From: Polynucleobacter sp. JS-Polo-80-F4
GTDB lineage: Bacteria > Pseudomonadota > Gammaproteobacteria > Burkholderiales > Burkholderiaceae
Direction: 5' to 3'
Length of the DNA: 64,000 bases
Assembly (NCBI RefSeq): GCF_018881965.1
Contig: NZ_JACVPI010000001.1
Coordinates: 1,618,018 to 1,682,017, forward strand
Within the stretch, counting starts at the first letter, position 1; each line of letters opens with the position of its first letter. The notes below the pieces were generated by a model. That model was not told the origin of the DNA. It saw nothing but the letters and a program-made list of their open reading frames with translations, and did no database searches. This document shows positions 17,554-26,357 of this stretch, piece after piece. The position numbers were made by a program, and so were the translations under genes.

Positions 17554-17590
17554 ACCGTTAAAATAACGGTCTTTGCCCCCAAAGTCGGGG
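17554..17590 (+). other. two inverted repeats in the leader of the ABC-F gene
   Basis: ACCGTTA-AAA-TAACGGT (17554-17570) is followed at once by a C5/G5 stem (17575-17590, GCCCCC then GGGGG). Both lie 40-77 bases before the ABC-F start. They may end transcription from the transporter gene or form a leader structure; neither has a clear T-run. Confidence 0.35.
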
Positions 17591-17630
17591 GTGACTATCC
17601 AATTGAATTTCAGAAAGCTAGAAAACATCC

Positions 17631-19238
17631 GTGCTGTCAGCATCTAATATCACTATGCAGTTTGGGGCGAAGCCTCTGTTTGAAAACATTTCCGTGAAGT
17701 TTGGCGGCGGTAATCGTTATGGCCTCATTGGCGCAAACGGTTGCGGTAAATCAACCTTCATGAAAATTTTAGGTGGTGAGCTTGAGCCAACTAGCGGTAA
17801 TGTGAGTTTGGATCCTGGCATTCGTTTGGGTAAGTTACGTCAAGATCAATTTGCATATGAAGATGTGCGCGTACTCGATGTTGTGATGATGGGTCACGAA
17901 GAGATGTGGAAAGCCGCTGCTGAGCGCGATGCAATCTACGCCAATCCAGATGCTACTGATGAAGATTACATGAAGGCCGCTGAGCTTGAAGGTAAGTACG
18001 CTGAATACGGTGGTTATACGGCAGAAGCCAAGGCAGGTGAATTGCTTTTAGGTATTGGCATTCCTATCGAGCAACACAATGGACTGATGAGCAACGTTGC
18101 TCCAGGTTGGAAGTTGCGTGTGTTGCTTGCGCAAGCATTGTTCTCTGACCCAGATGTATTGTTGCTTGATGAGCCAACCAATAACTTGGATATTCACTCC
18201 ATTCATTGGCTTGAGGATATCCTTAATCAAATCAAGAGCACCATCGTCATCATTTCTCACGATCGTCACTTCCTCAATGAAGTCTGTACGCATATGGCGG
18301 ATATGGACTATGGAACATTGAAGGTCTATCCAGGTAACTACGACTCATACATGCTTGCTTCTGTGCAGGCAAGAACACAGCAACTCAGTAATAACGTAAA
18401 AGCTAAAGAAAAAATTGCCGAATTAGCAGCTTTCGTAGCCCGATTCTCTGCAAATGCTTCTAAAGCGCGTCAAGCTACTTCACGTCAGAGGCAGTTAGAG
18501 AAGATTGAGATTGTTGAAGTAAAGCCTTCTTCACGTCAGAACCCATTTATTCGTTTTGATACCGAGAAAAAATTACACAATATGGCGGTGGAGTGCAATG
18601 CACTTACTAAGGCTTATGACCGAGTTATCTTCAAGAATTTCAAATTAGGCGTGCGTGCTGGTGAGAAGATTGCAATTATTGGGCAAAACGGCGCTGGCAA
18701 GACAACACTTCTAAAGACTATTTTGAGCAAGCGCTTTGATGGCATTGCTGCGGATAGCGGTGATGTGAAATGGGCTGAGAATGCCAATGTTGGTGTGATG
18801 CCCCAAGACAATACTGAGATGTTTGCTAAAGATGAGCTACTCATGGATTGGATGAATTGGTGGCGTAACACTGGTGATGATGACCAAGTCATTCGTGGCA
18901 CATTGGGTCGTCTCTTGTTCTCTGGTGATGACATTGGCAAGTCCGTCAAAGTGCTCTCTGGTGGTGAAAAGGGCCGCATGATTTGGGGCAAGCTGATGCT
19001 CCAAAAATATAACGTCCTAGCTATGGATGAGCCAACCAACCACATGGATATGGAATCTATTGAGAGCTTACAAATTGCCCTTGAGAAATTCGATGGCACT
19101 TTGATATTTGTTTCTCATGACCGCGAGTTTGTATCGGCATTGGCTAATCGCATCCTAGAAGTGAAGATGGATGGAACGGTTACGGATTACTCGGGTACTT
19201 ACGAAGAGTATTTGCGTAGCCAAGCGTTAGAGGGCTAA
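17631..19238 (+). CDS. ybiT: ABC-F family ATPase, YbiT type
   Basis: A 535-residue soluble protein with two ABC domains and no membrane segment. Walker A sites are G-A-N-G-C-G-K-S near 34-41 and G-Q-N-G-A-G-K-T near 350-357. Walker B sites [11 protein letters not shown] and [11 protein letters not shown] follow. The linker between them is the ABC-F P-site tRNA interaction motif region. YbiT-type proteins act on the ribosome in energy-dependent control of translation. The start is GTG 17631. A terminator follows. Confidence 0.9.
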   Translation: MLSASNITMQFGAKPLFENISVKFGGGNRYGLIGANGCGKSTFMKILGGELEPTSGNVSLDPGIRLGKLRQDQFAYEDVRVLDVVMMGHEEMWKAAAERDAIYANPDATDEDYMKAAELEGKYAEYGGYTAEAKAGELLLGIGIPIEQHNGLMSNVAPGWKLRVLLAQALFSDPDVLLLDEPTNNLDIHSIHWLEDILNQIKSTIVIISHDRHFLNEVCTHMADMDYGTLKVYPGNYDSYMLASVQARTQQLSNNVKAKEKIAELAAFVARFSANASKARQATSRQRQLEKIEIVEVKPSSRQNPFIRFDTEKKLHNMAVECNALTKAYDRVIFKNFKLGVRAGEKIAIIGQNGAGKTTLLKTILSKRFDGIAADSGDVKWAENANVGVMPQDNTEMFAKDELLMDWMNWWRNTGDDDQVIRGTLGRLLFSGDDIGKSVKVLSGGEKGRMIWGKLMLQKYNVLAMDEPTNHMDMESIESLQIALEKFDGTLIFVSHDREFVSALANRILEVKMDGTVTDYSGTYEEYLRSQALEG

Positions 19239-19257
19239 GGCAATCCTTAGCAATTAA

Positions 19258-19297
19258 AAAATAAGCCCACAAATAAGCCCCTAAGTGGGCTTATTTT
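19258..19297. terminator. bidirectional intrinsic terminator
   Basis: A 13-bp stem (19258-19270 with 19285-19297) is flanked by A-runs on one side and T-runs on the other. It serves the plus-strand ABC-F gene; on the minus strand it overlaps the last codons and stop of the DUF1289 gene. Confidence 0.85.
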
Positions 19298-19544
19298 CTT
19301 TGGCTTGTCGTTGAAAGCGCATTGCAGTTCCTTCTGCTCGAATGCGCTGCCATACTGAATCTTTTTCTTCTTGAGAAAAGAATACCCAATTGCTGACTTC
19401 ACCCAATGTTCGTCCGCAGCCTTGGCAGATCTCATCGTAAAGCGTGGTGCACACACCAATGCAAGGCGAGTCAGAGTCTGCATCTCCAGTGGACAGAGAA
19501 TGCGAGCCGTCTTGCAGGGCTGGTTTGGTGTCTTCAGAATTCAT
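19281..19544 (-). CDS. DUF1289 small cysteine-rich protein
   Basis: An 87-residue protein with the DUF1289 signature: S-P-C-I-G-V-C near 26-32, then C-Q-G-C-G-R-T near 40-46, and W near 53. The four Cys suggest a metal or iron-sulfur site, but the function is unknown. Its stop codon lies inside the terminator stem. Its ATG overlaps the upstream acyltransferase stop by 4 bases (ATGA), so it is the last gene of a three-gene operon with the acyltransferase and gloA. Confidence 0.85.
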   Translation of the reverse strand: MNSEDTKPALQDGSHSLSTGDADSDSPCIGVCTTLYDEICQGCGRTLGEVSNWVFFSQEEKDSVWQRIRAEGTAMRFQRQAKENKPT

Positions 19545-20713
19545 GGCTGTACTTTAGACGATTTCAAGGGGCTGTGCTCGGCAAGCTCATCTACATAAGC
19601 CCCTATGCCTTGATGTTCACGATCTAAAAAGTGCTGTACTGCTTTAGCAAATTGGGGGTCAGCAATGAAGTGTGCTGATTGTATGGTCTTTGGCAAGAAG
19701 CCTCTGGCCATCTTATGCTCACCTTGTGCGCCGCCCTCAAACGTTTGAATCTGATGGGCAATGCAGTATTCGATCGCCTGGTAGTAGGCAGTTTCAAAGT
19801 GTAAGCAGGGGACATGTTCGATGGCGCCCCAATATCTGCCATAAGCCTTGGAAGTAGTAGGGTCAACTACGAGCAATGATGAGGCGATTGGGCTGCCATT
19901 GCGCTCAGCAATAATGAGGTGCAGATTATTGGGCATGCGCTGCGCCCATAGCTTAAAGAAAGTCACATTCAAATAAGGGCTCGAGCCATGCTCTAAATAC
20001 GTGTTTGCATAGCACTTATAAAAGAGCTCCCAATCGGCATTCGTTGATGATTCTCCTGAAACATGCCTAAAGCTGATTAGCTCCCGTGCAACCTGCTCAC
20101 GCTCACGCCGAATATTTTTACGGCGTTTCATGGTGAGGGCAGCTAAGAACTGCTCGAAATTCTCAAAGCCCTGGTTATGCCAATGAAACTGCACCGAATC
20201 GCGCATCATAAAACCTTGCTCCTTCAATGCCTCGGCCTCGGTTGCATAGGGAAATAAAACGTGCGCAGATGACAGATTGTTTTGTAGAACTAAAGCCTTT
20301 AAGCCTTCAATTAAACGGCGCTCAATTAATCCAGTGTCGATATTGCCGGCACTCAGAATTCTTGACCCTTGTACTGGGGTGAATGGAATGGCGCAGAGTG
20401 CTTTTGGAAAGTATTGCATTCCTTGTTGCTCATAAGCTTGCGCCCACGACCAATCAAATACAAATTCTCCATAAGAGTGTTGCTTAAGGTAGAGAGGCAG
20501 GGCGCCTATGAGCTTCTGATCATCTCTTAGAATGAGGTGGGCAATTTGCCATCCTGTATTACCACCAACGCAACCCGTCTCTTCTAAGGCGCTAAGAAAT
20601 TCGTGGCGAAGAAAAGGCCCTGAATCTGCAGGAAGTAGGGCGTTCCACTCCTCCGAAGTAATATCGCTAAGGCGATCTACTATTTCTAATTGAAACGAAT
20701 CGGGCTCTGCCAC
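19541..20713 (-). CDS. GNAT-superfamily acyltransferase, DUF482/FemAB-like
   Basis: A 390-residue protein of the DUF482 (COG3146) family, with two GNAT-like halves as in FemAB aminoacyltransferases. Landmarks are the basic stretch K-R-R-K-N-I-R-R-E-R near 200 and the C-terminal F-E-G-G-A-Q-G-E-H-K-M-A-R-G-F near 320-334. The substrate is not known; transfer to a cell-wall or small-molecule acceptor is only a family-level guess. It starts 2 bases after gloA ends and overlaps the DUF1289 gene. Confidence 0.85.
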   Translation of the reverse strand: MAEPDSFQLEIVDRLSDITSEEWNALLPADSGPFLRHEFLSALEETGCVGGNTGWQIAHLILRDDQKLIGALPLYLKQHSYGEFVFDWSWAQAYEQQGMQYFPKALCAIPFTPVQGSRILSAGNIDTGLIERRLIEGLKALVLQNNLSSAHVLFPYATEAEALKEQGFMMRDSVQFHWHNQGFENFEQFLAALTMKRRKNIRREREQVARELISFRHVSGESSTNADWELFYKCYANTYLEHGSSPYLNVTFFKLWAQRMPNNLHLIIAERNGSPIASSLLVVDPTTSKAYGRYWGAIEHVPCLHFETAYYQAIEYCIAHQIQTFEGGAQGEHKMARGFLPKTIQSAHFIADPQFAKAVQHFLDREHQGIGAYVDELAEHSPLKSSKVQP

Positions 20714-20715
20714 GA

Positions 20716-21102
20716 TTAACGCTGAATGAGTTCTATTTTGTAACCATCTGGATCGGTAACAAAAGCGATGATGGTATCGCCGCCAGCTACAGGTCCAGCT
20801 TCACGGGTGACATTGCCTCCAGCTGCCTTGATGGCGGTACAAGCAACGTATGCATCAGGAACTTCAATCGCAATATGACCGTAGGCGGTACCCATCTCGT
20901 AGCTAGGAACACCATGGTTATAAGTCAGCTCAATCTCAGATTGGCCATCACCATTGCCCTTGCCAAAACCAACAAATGCAAGGGAATATTTTTGCTCAGG
21001 GCGTTCAGTGGTGCGCAGTAAATTCATGCCCAGTACTTTGGTGTAGAAATGAATAGAGCGATTGAGGTCGCCGACGCGAAGCATAGTGTGTAGGATCATC
21101 AT
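20716..21102 (-). CDS. gloA: lactoylglutathione lyase (glyoxalase I)
   Basis: A 128-residue glyoxalase I, which turns the hemithioacetal of methylglyoxal and glutathione into S-lactoylglutathione. Metal ligands fit H5 (I-L-H-T-M-L-R-V), E56 region (S-E-I-E-L-T-Y-N), H74 region (Y-G-H-I-A-I-E-V) and E122 region (Y-K-I-E-L-I). The length matches the short nickel-type bacterial enzyme. It is the first gene of a minus-strand operon and has its own promoter space after the ETF-QO terminator. Confidence 0.93.
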   Translation of the reverse strand: MMILHTMLRVGDLNRSIHFYTKVLGMNLLRTTERPEQKYSLAFVGFGKGNGDGQSEIELTYNHGVPSYEMGTAYGHIAIEVPDAYVACTAIKAAGGNVTREAGPVAGGDTIIAFVTDPDGYKIELIQR

Positions 21103-21145
21103 GACTTGAATATAACGCTATTTATTTTTTCGTGTTGAGATGAAA

Positions 21146-21168
21146 AACCCCGGTATATAACCGGGGTT
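21146..21168 (-). terminator. intrinsic terminator of the ETF-QO gene
   Basis: 9-bp GC-rich arms (21160-21168 with 21146-21154), a 5-base loop and a run of five T on the minus strand, 17 bases past the ETF-QO stop. Confidence 0.85.
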
Positions 21169-21184
21169 AGATGATGACATTTTC

Positions 21185-22855
21185 TTACATGGAAGCGTAG
21201 TTTGGGCCACCACCACCTTCTGGTGTTACCCAGACGATATTTTGAGTTGGATCTTTAATGTCACACGTTTTGCAATGCACGCAGTTTTGCGAATTGATTT
21301 GCAAGCGAGGCTTGCCATCTGTTTCCACGTACTCATACACACCTGCAGGGCAGTAGCGTTGCTCTGGACCAGCATAGGTTTTGAGATTGACATCCACAGG
21401 CACAGAGTCATTTTTTAGCGTTAAGTGAATCGGTTGATTCTCGGCGTGGTTGGTATTGGAGATAAATACAGAAGAGAGGCGGTCAAAGGTGATCTTGCCA
21501 TCTGGTTTGGGGTAGTCAATTGGTTTATGTAGCGCTGCAGGCTCCAGACATTCATGATCGGCATGCTTCAAATGCACCGTCCATGGCATATTGCCCCCTA
21601 AAACCTTTTGCTCCAGTCCAACCATCAATGTGCCAAGGTAAAGCCCTTTAGACATCCATGGCTTAAAGTTGCGCGCTTGATTAAGTTCGGTATGTAGCCA
21701 ACTATTTTGGAAAGCAGCTGGGTATGCGGATAGAACGTCTTCAGAGCGATTTTCGTTAATCGCAGCTACTGCAGCTTCAGCAGCAAGCATGCCAGTTTTA
21801 ATTGCAGCATGACTCCCTTTGATGCGAGAGGCATTTAAATAACCAGCATCGCAACCAATCAGGGCGCCACCAGGGAAGACTGTTTTGGGTAGGCTATTTA
21901 AACCACCGGCAGTTAAGGCACGAGCGCCATAAGAAATGCGCTTTCCACCCTCAAATGTCTCGCGAATCTTCGGATGTAATTTGTAGCGTTGGAATTCTTC
22001 AAAAGGAGAGAGGTAAGGGTTCTTATAAGAAAGTCCAACCACCAATCCAACAGCAACCTTGTTATCGCCTAGGTGATAGAGAAATGAGCCGCCATAGGTA
22101 TCGCTCTCCAATGGCCAGCCAGCCGTATGCACAACAAGCCCTGGTTTGCTCTTGGAGGGCTCTACTTCCCAAAGCTCTTTAATGCCAATGCCATAACTTT
22201 GTGGATCTGCATCTTTATCTAATGCAAATTTGGAAATAAGCTGCTTGCCAAGATGACCACGTGCGCCTTCGGCAAAGAGGGTGTACTTGCCACGCAATTC
22301 CATTCCAAGCTGAAACTGATCGGTTGGATTGCCTTCCTTATCTAAACCCATTGAGCCGGTAATGACCCCGCATACTGCACCTTGCCCGTTATAGAGAATT
22401 TCTGCAGCCGGAAAGCCGGGGAAAATTTCAACACCGAGATTCTCGGCTTGTTGTCCTAGCCAACGAGTGACATTAGCAAGACTCACAATATAGTTACCTT
22501 CATTTTTAAAACAGTGCGGCAACATCCAGTTTGGAACCTGGTAAGAGTTATCGCTTGTCAAAAATAAAAATTGATCTTGTGTTACCGGGGTATCGAGTGG
22601 GGCGCCTAGCTCTTTCCAGTCGGGAAACAATTCAGTGAGCGCCTTGGGATCCATTACTGCGCCGGATAGAATATGGGCTCCGATTTCAGAACCCTTTTCC
22701 AGGACGCAAACGCTGATTTCTTTTCCGGAGGCGTTGGCTAATTGCTTGGCTTTAATGGCAGCCGATAATCCTGCGGGACCACCCCCAACAATGACTAAGT
22801 CATAGTCCATGGAGTCTCTGGGTCCAAATTGCTCTACAAGCTCTGCAGAATTCAT
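21185..22855 (-). CDS. electron transfer flavoprotein-ubiquinone oxidoreductase
   Basis: A 556-residue membrane-associated flavoprotein. An FAD-binding G-G-G-P-A-G-L near residues 24-30 follows the first strand. The C-terminal 4Fe-4S ligands are C-P-A-G-V-Y-E at about 499 and the N-C-V-H-C-K-T-C-D-I-K cluster near 524-534. It takes electrons from reduced ETF, fed by acyl-CoA dehydrogenases such as the glutaryl-CoA enzyme nearby, and reduces ubiquinone. Length and ligand pattern are complete. Confidence 0.94.
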   Translation of the reverse strand: MNSAELVEQFGPRDSMDYDLVIVGGGPAGLSAAIKAKQLANASGKEISVCVLEKGSEIGAHILSGAVMDPKALTELFPDWKELGAPLDTPVTQDQFLFLTSDNSYQVPNWMLPHCFKNEGNYIVSLANVTRWLGQQAENLGVEIFPGFPAAEILYNGQGAVCGVITGSMGLDKEGNPTDQFQLGMELRGKYTLFAEGARGHLGKQLISKFALDKDADPQSYGIGIKELWEVEPSKSKPGLVVHTAGWPLESDTYGGSFLYHLGDNKVAVGLVVGLSYKNPYLSPFEEFQRYKLHPKIRETFEGGKRISYGARALTAGGLNSLPKTVFPGGALIGCDAGYLNASRIKGSHAAIKTGMLAAEAAVAAINENRSEDVLSAYPAAFQNSWLHTELNQARNFKPWMSKGLYLGTLMVGLEQKVLGGNMPWTVHLKHADHECLEPAALHKPIDYPKPDGKITFDRLSSVFISNTNHAENQPIHLTLKNDSVPVDVNLKTYAGPEQRYCPAGVYEYVETDGKPRLQINSQNCVHCKTCDIKDPTQNIVWVTPEGGGGPNYASM

Positions 22856-23013
22856 TCAATTTCTCCGAAATTTCATAAAAATGGGGTAATTAAGCCCTAA
22901 TAGTTTAGTTCTAACTGACAAAATCCGATTTAGTGCCGTGGCCGCCTAGTTCCGGGTGTCATAAGCGTTATGATTGCTTTTTTACCCTTTTTGGCAATAT
23001 TAGGACAAAAGTT

Positions 23014-23715
23014 ATGAATAAAACTTACCCATCGGCAGTAGATGCCCTACGGGATATCTTAAAAGATGGACAAAAATTAGCAGTTGGCGGTTTTGGTCTA
23101 TGCGGCATTCCTGAAGCCCTAATTCAAGCGGTTAAGGATTTGGGTGTCCAGAACCTCACTGCAATCGCTAATAATGCAGGCGTTGATGGTTTCGGTTTGG
23201 GCTTGTTGCTCAATTCACGTCAAGTAAAAAAGATGGTTGCCTCCTACGTTGGTGAGAACAAAGAATTCGAGCGCCAGTACTTAGCGGGTGAGTTGGAGTT
23301 GGAGTTCACGCCACAAGGTACTTTGGCTGAAAAACTCCGTGCAGGTGGCTGCGGTATCCCTGCCTTCTATACCAAAACCGGTGTGGGTACTTTGGTTGCT
23401 GAAGGTAAAGAGGAAAAAGAATTCGACGGCGAGAAATACATCATGGAGCGTTCAATCGTTTCTGATATCTCCTTAGTAAAAGCTTGGAAGGCAGACAGGT
23501 CAGGAAACTTAGTCTATCGCTATACAGCACGTAACTTCAATCCAGTGGTCGCAATGGCTGGCAAGATCACTGTTGCCGAAGTAGAGGAGATTGTTGAAAA
23601 CGGTCACCTCCATCCAGATGAGATTCATACACCTGGTATTTATGTGCATCGTTTGGTGCTTCATAAGACGCCAGAGAAGCGCATTGAGCAGCGCACCATG
23701 ACTGCAAAAGCGTAA
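23014..23715 (+). CDS. scoA: 3-oxoacid CoA-transferase subunit A
   Basis: A 233-residue alpha subunit of the succinyl-CoA:3-ketoacid CoA-transferase family. Near the start it has the family motif [10 protein letters not shown]. It transfers CoA from succinyl-CoA to acetoacetate together with subunit B. The frame extends back to GTG 22933, but ATG 23014 has AGGA 9 bases upstream and matches the usual family start. Subunit B follows after 58 bases. Confidence 0.92.
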   Translation: MNKTYPSAVDALRDILKDGQKLAVGGFGLCGIPEALIQAVKDLGVQNLTAIANNAGVDGFGLGLLLNSRQVKKMVASYVGENKEFERQYLAGELELEFTPQGTLAEKLRAGGCGIPAFYTKTGVGTLVAEGKEEKEFDGEKYIMERSIVSDISLVKAWKADRSGNLVYRYTARNFNPVVAMAGKITVAEVEEIVENGHLHPDEIHTPGIYVHRLVLHKTPEKRIEQRTMTAKA

Positions 23716-23773
23716 TTCCCTAAACACTAAAGCAATAGAGCAGCAATAAAACAGAACACTTAGGAAGATCGAC

Positions 23774-24424
23774 ATGCCTTGGACAAGAGATGAGATGGCA
23801 GCGCGCGCTGCAAAAGAATTAAAAGACGGTTACTACGTGAACTTAGGTATTGGTATGCCTACCTTGGTGGCTAACCACGTTCCTAAAGACATGGAAGTGT
23901 GGCTGCAGTCCGAAAATGGATTGTTGGGTATTGGCCCATTTCCAACCGAAGAAACAATTGACGCTGACTTAATCAATGCTGGTAAGCAAACGATTACGAC
24001 CTTGCCTGGCTCATCTATTTTTTCTTCTGCTGATTCATTCGGAATGATTCGCGGTGGCAAAATCAATATTGCAATCTTGGGCGCAATGCAGGTTAGTGAG
24101 CATGGTGACTTAGCCAACTGGATGATTCCAGGAAAAATGGTTAAGGGTATGGGCGGTGCAATGGATTTAGTGGCTGGTGTTAAGCACGTCGTTGTATTGA
24201 TGGAGCATGTCGCTAAGAAAAAAGACGGCACTGAAGAACTCAAAATTTTGCCGAAATGCACTTTGCCTTTGACTGGGGTTGGTGTGATTAGCCAGATCAT
24301 CACCGATCTATGTGTTCTGAATATCACCCCTAAAGGATTGAAGTTGATTGAATTGGCCCCAGGCGTGACTAAAGAAGAAGTCATTACTAAGACAGGAGCC
24401 CCTGTTGATACAACAGGTTTCTAA
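23774..24424 (+). CDS. scoB: 3-oxoacid CoA-transferase subunit B
   Basis: A 216-residue beta subunit. The catalytic Glu is expected in the motif [10 protein letters not shown] near residues 43-52. Early on it shows [10 protein letters not shown], a CoA-transferase family II signature. It works with ScoA in ketone-body or acetoacetate use. The ATG has the ribosome site AGGAAG about 8 bases upstream. Confidence 0.92.
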   Translation: MPWTRDEMAARAAKELKDGYYVNLGIGMPTLVANHVPKDMEVWLQSENGLLGIGPFPTEETIDADLINAGKQTITTLPGSSIFSSADSFGMIRGGKINIAILGAMQVSEHGDLANWMIPGKMVKGMGGAMDLVAGVKHVVVLMEHVAKKKDGTEELKILPKCTLPLTGVGVISQIITDLCVLNITPKGLKLIELAPGVTKEEVITKTGAPVDTTGF

Positions 24425-24459
24425 TCAGCCTCATCAATTAATGGAATAATGGGTTCACC

Positions 24460-26331
24460 ATGTCGGGCTCCCATCATTTCCACTCGAAGCCATCTAAACC
24501 CCAGAATCAATCTGGGGCTGATCCTTCCTTACATGCCCATAAAAAGGGTGATGCGCAGCATACCCATAGCAAGCAAGTTTCCAATCAAAATCTTCTATTA
24601 ATTGCCTTAGTACTGACTTTAGGCTTTTCAGGAGTTGAGGGCGCAGCAGCCTACTTCGCCAATTCGCTAGCTTTGATATCAGATGCCGGTCATATGGTGA
24701 CCGATGCAGCAGCCTTAGGTCTGGCTTTATTGGCGCAAATCATTTCTCGTCGTCCACCATCTCCAAAACATTCCTTTGGTTTTGGGCGTGCCGAGGCGCT
24801 AGCTGCTTTTGTTAATAGTATTGCGATGCTCGCCTTAGTGGTTTGGATTGTGGTTGAGGCAGTTAGCCGCTTCTATGACCCCCATAAAGTTGATGGTTTC
24901 ACGGTTACGGTTGTGGCTGCTATTGGCTTGCTAATGAATATCGTAGTGGCCTGGGTGTTATCGCGAGACAAGAAGAGTGTTAATACTCGCGCTGCCTTAG
25001 TCCATGTGATGGGTGATCTACTGGGCTCTGTAGCGGCCTTGATTGCTGGTGTCGTCATTCAGCTGACGGGCTGGATGCCAATCGATGCCATCCTCTCTAT
25101 TTTGGTCTCACTCCTCATCCTGAAATCTACCATCTCCATTCTTCATGAGTCTTATCACTTCTTGATGGAGGGTGTACCTCTTCACATTGACTACTTACAA
25201 GTAGGCAGTGATTTAAAGAATACTCCTGGCGTGCTGGCAGTACATGATCTGCACGTGTGGGAAATGACTCCCAGCTTCCCAGCCTTGATTGGCCATATTG
25301 AAATCGCTGAAATGCAAGAGTGGCCAGAAATTATGGCCAGAATTAATGCGATGCTCTTGGATAAGCACGGTATTGATCATGTGACATTGCAGCCAGAAGA
25401 GGTTGGTGATGATCATGATCATAAGCATGATGAAGGCCACGAGATTCATCATCAAGCCCAGGCGGCAAATGTATTCCATGATGGGGATACGTTTTATGTT
25501 GACTGCGCTAGCGGTGACTCAACTCATCGAATGGCTTATCACGCCTGGGGAAATCCTGGCAATAAAGTACTGTTGTGTGTTCATGGTTTAACAAGACGGG
25601 GTAGTGACTTTAAGACGCTCGCAAAGGCGATGTGTAAAGACTATTACGTTGTGTGTCCAGATGTGGTTGGCAGGGGTGACTCTGATCGTTTGATGAACCC
25701 AATGCTGTACGCTGTGCCACAGTACGTTGCTGATATTGCTGCGCTGGTTAAGAAGCTAGGCGTTTCACAAGTCGACTGGCTTGGAACTTCCATGGGTGGT
25801 TTGATTGGCATGGTGTATGCCGCAATGCCGAACTCCCCAATTCGCAGAATGCTGATAAACGATGTAGGTCCTAAGATAGAGGCAGAGGCAATTAAACGCT
25901 TAGGTTCTTATGTCGGCCAGCCATTTAGTTTCTCAGATCGCGCTGAAGCGCTTGAGCGCCTGAATGAGATCTGCGCAACCTTTGGTGAACATACTCCAGA
26001 AGAGTGGGAAATTTATAACGGCCCCATGTTGATTCAGAAAGACGGTAAATGGATCATGCATTACGACCCGGATATTTCAGTGCCATTTGCCTCCGTTAAT
26101 CCAATCATGGCAAAAGCCGGTGAGATGGCAATGTGGCACGCCTTCAAACAGATCCGTATTCCGATGCTAATCCTTCGTGGCGGTGATTCAGACCTGCTTT
26201 CCAGGGCTACTGTTGCCGAAATGTGCAAAGTCAATCCTTATGCACGCAGTATTGAGATCCCGAATGTGGGTCATGCGCCTGCATTCGTAAAGACAGAGCA
26301 AATTGCTTTAGCAAAAGAGTTTTTCGGTTAA
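24460..26331 (+). CDS. CDF cation efflux transporter fused to an alpha/beta hydrolase
   Basis: A single 623-residue frame with two unrelated parts. Residues 1 to about 325 are a zinc-type cation diffusion facilitator: a His-rich N-terminus, six helices, the metal motif S-D-A-G-H-M-V-T-D near 71-79, and a cytoplasmic C-terminal domain ending in a His-rich tract (D-D-H-D-H-K-H-D-E-G-H). From about 340 to the end is an alpha/beta hydrolase: oxyanion loop V-H-G-L-T-R-R-G, nucleophile Ser444 in G-T-S-M-G-G, and catalytic His in V-G-H-A-P-A-F. No frameshift or internal start with a good ribosome site is visible, so the fusion seems real. Confidence 0.85.
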   Translation: MSGSHHFHSKPSKPQNQSGADPSLHAHKKGDAQHTHSKQVSNQNLLLIALVLTLGFSGVEGAAAYFANSLALISDAGHMVTDAAALGLALLAQIISRRPPSPKHSFGFGRAEALAAFVNSIAMLALVVWIVVEAVSRFYDPHKVDGFTVTVVAAIGLLMNIVVAWVLSRDKKSVNTRAALVHVMGDLLGSVAALIAGVVIQLTGWMPIDAILSILVSLLILKSTISILHESYHFLMEGVPLHIDYLQVGSDLKNTPGVLAVHDLHVWEMTPSFPALIGHIEIAEMQEWPEIMARINAMLLDKHGIDHVTLQPEEVGDDHDHKHDEGHEIHHQAQAANVFHDGDTFYVDCASGDSTHRMAYHAWGNPGNKVLLCVHGLTRRGSDFKTLAKAMCKDYYVVCPDVVGRGDSDRLMNPMLYAVPQYVADIAALVKKLGVSQVDWLGTSMGGLIGMVYAAMPNSPIRRMLINDVGPKIEAEAIKRLGSYVGQPFSFSDRAEALERLNEICATFGEHTPEEWEIYNGPMLIQKDGKWIMHYDPDISVPFASVNPIMAKAGEMAMWHAFKQIRIPMLILRGGDSDLLSRATVAEMCKVNPYARSIEIPNVGHAPAFVKTEQIALAKEFFG

Positions 26332-26357
26332 CTTTCCTTAATCATTCTTAGTTGCCA

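Noticed and set aside
18614..19099. 161-codon minus-strand frame
   Set aside because: It is opposite the second ABC domain of the ABC-F gene and shows no protein-like pattern of its own.
23833..24384. 183-codon minus-strand frame
   Set aside because: It lies wholly opposite scoB, which has clear family motifs; it is a frame shadow.
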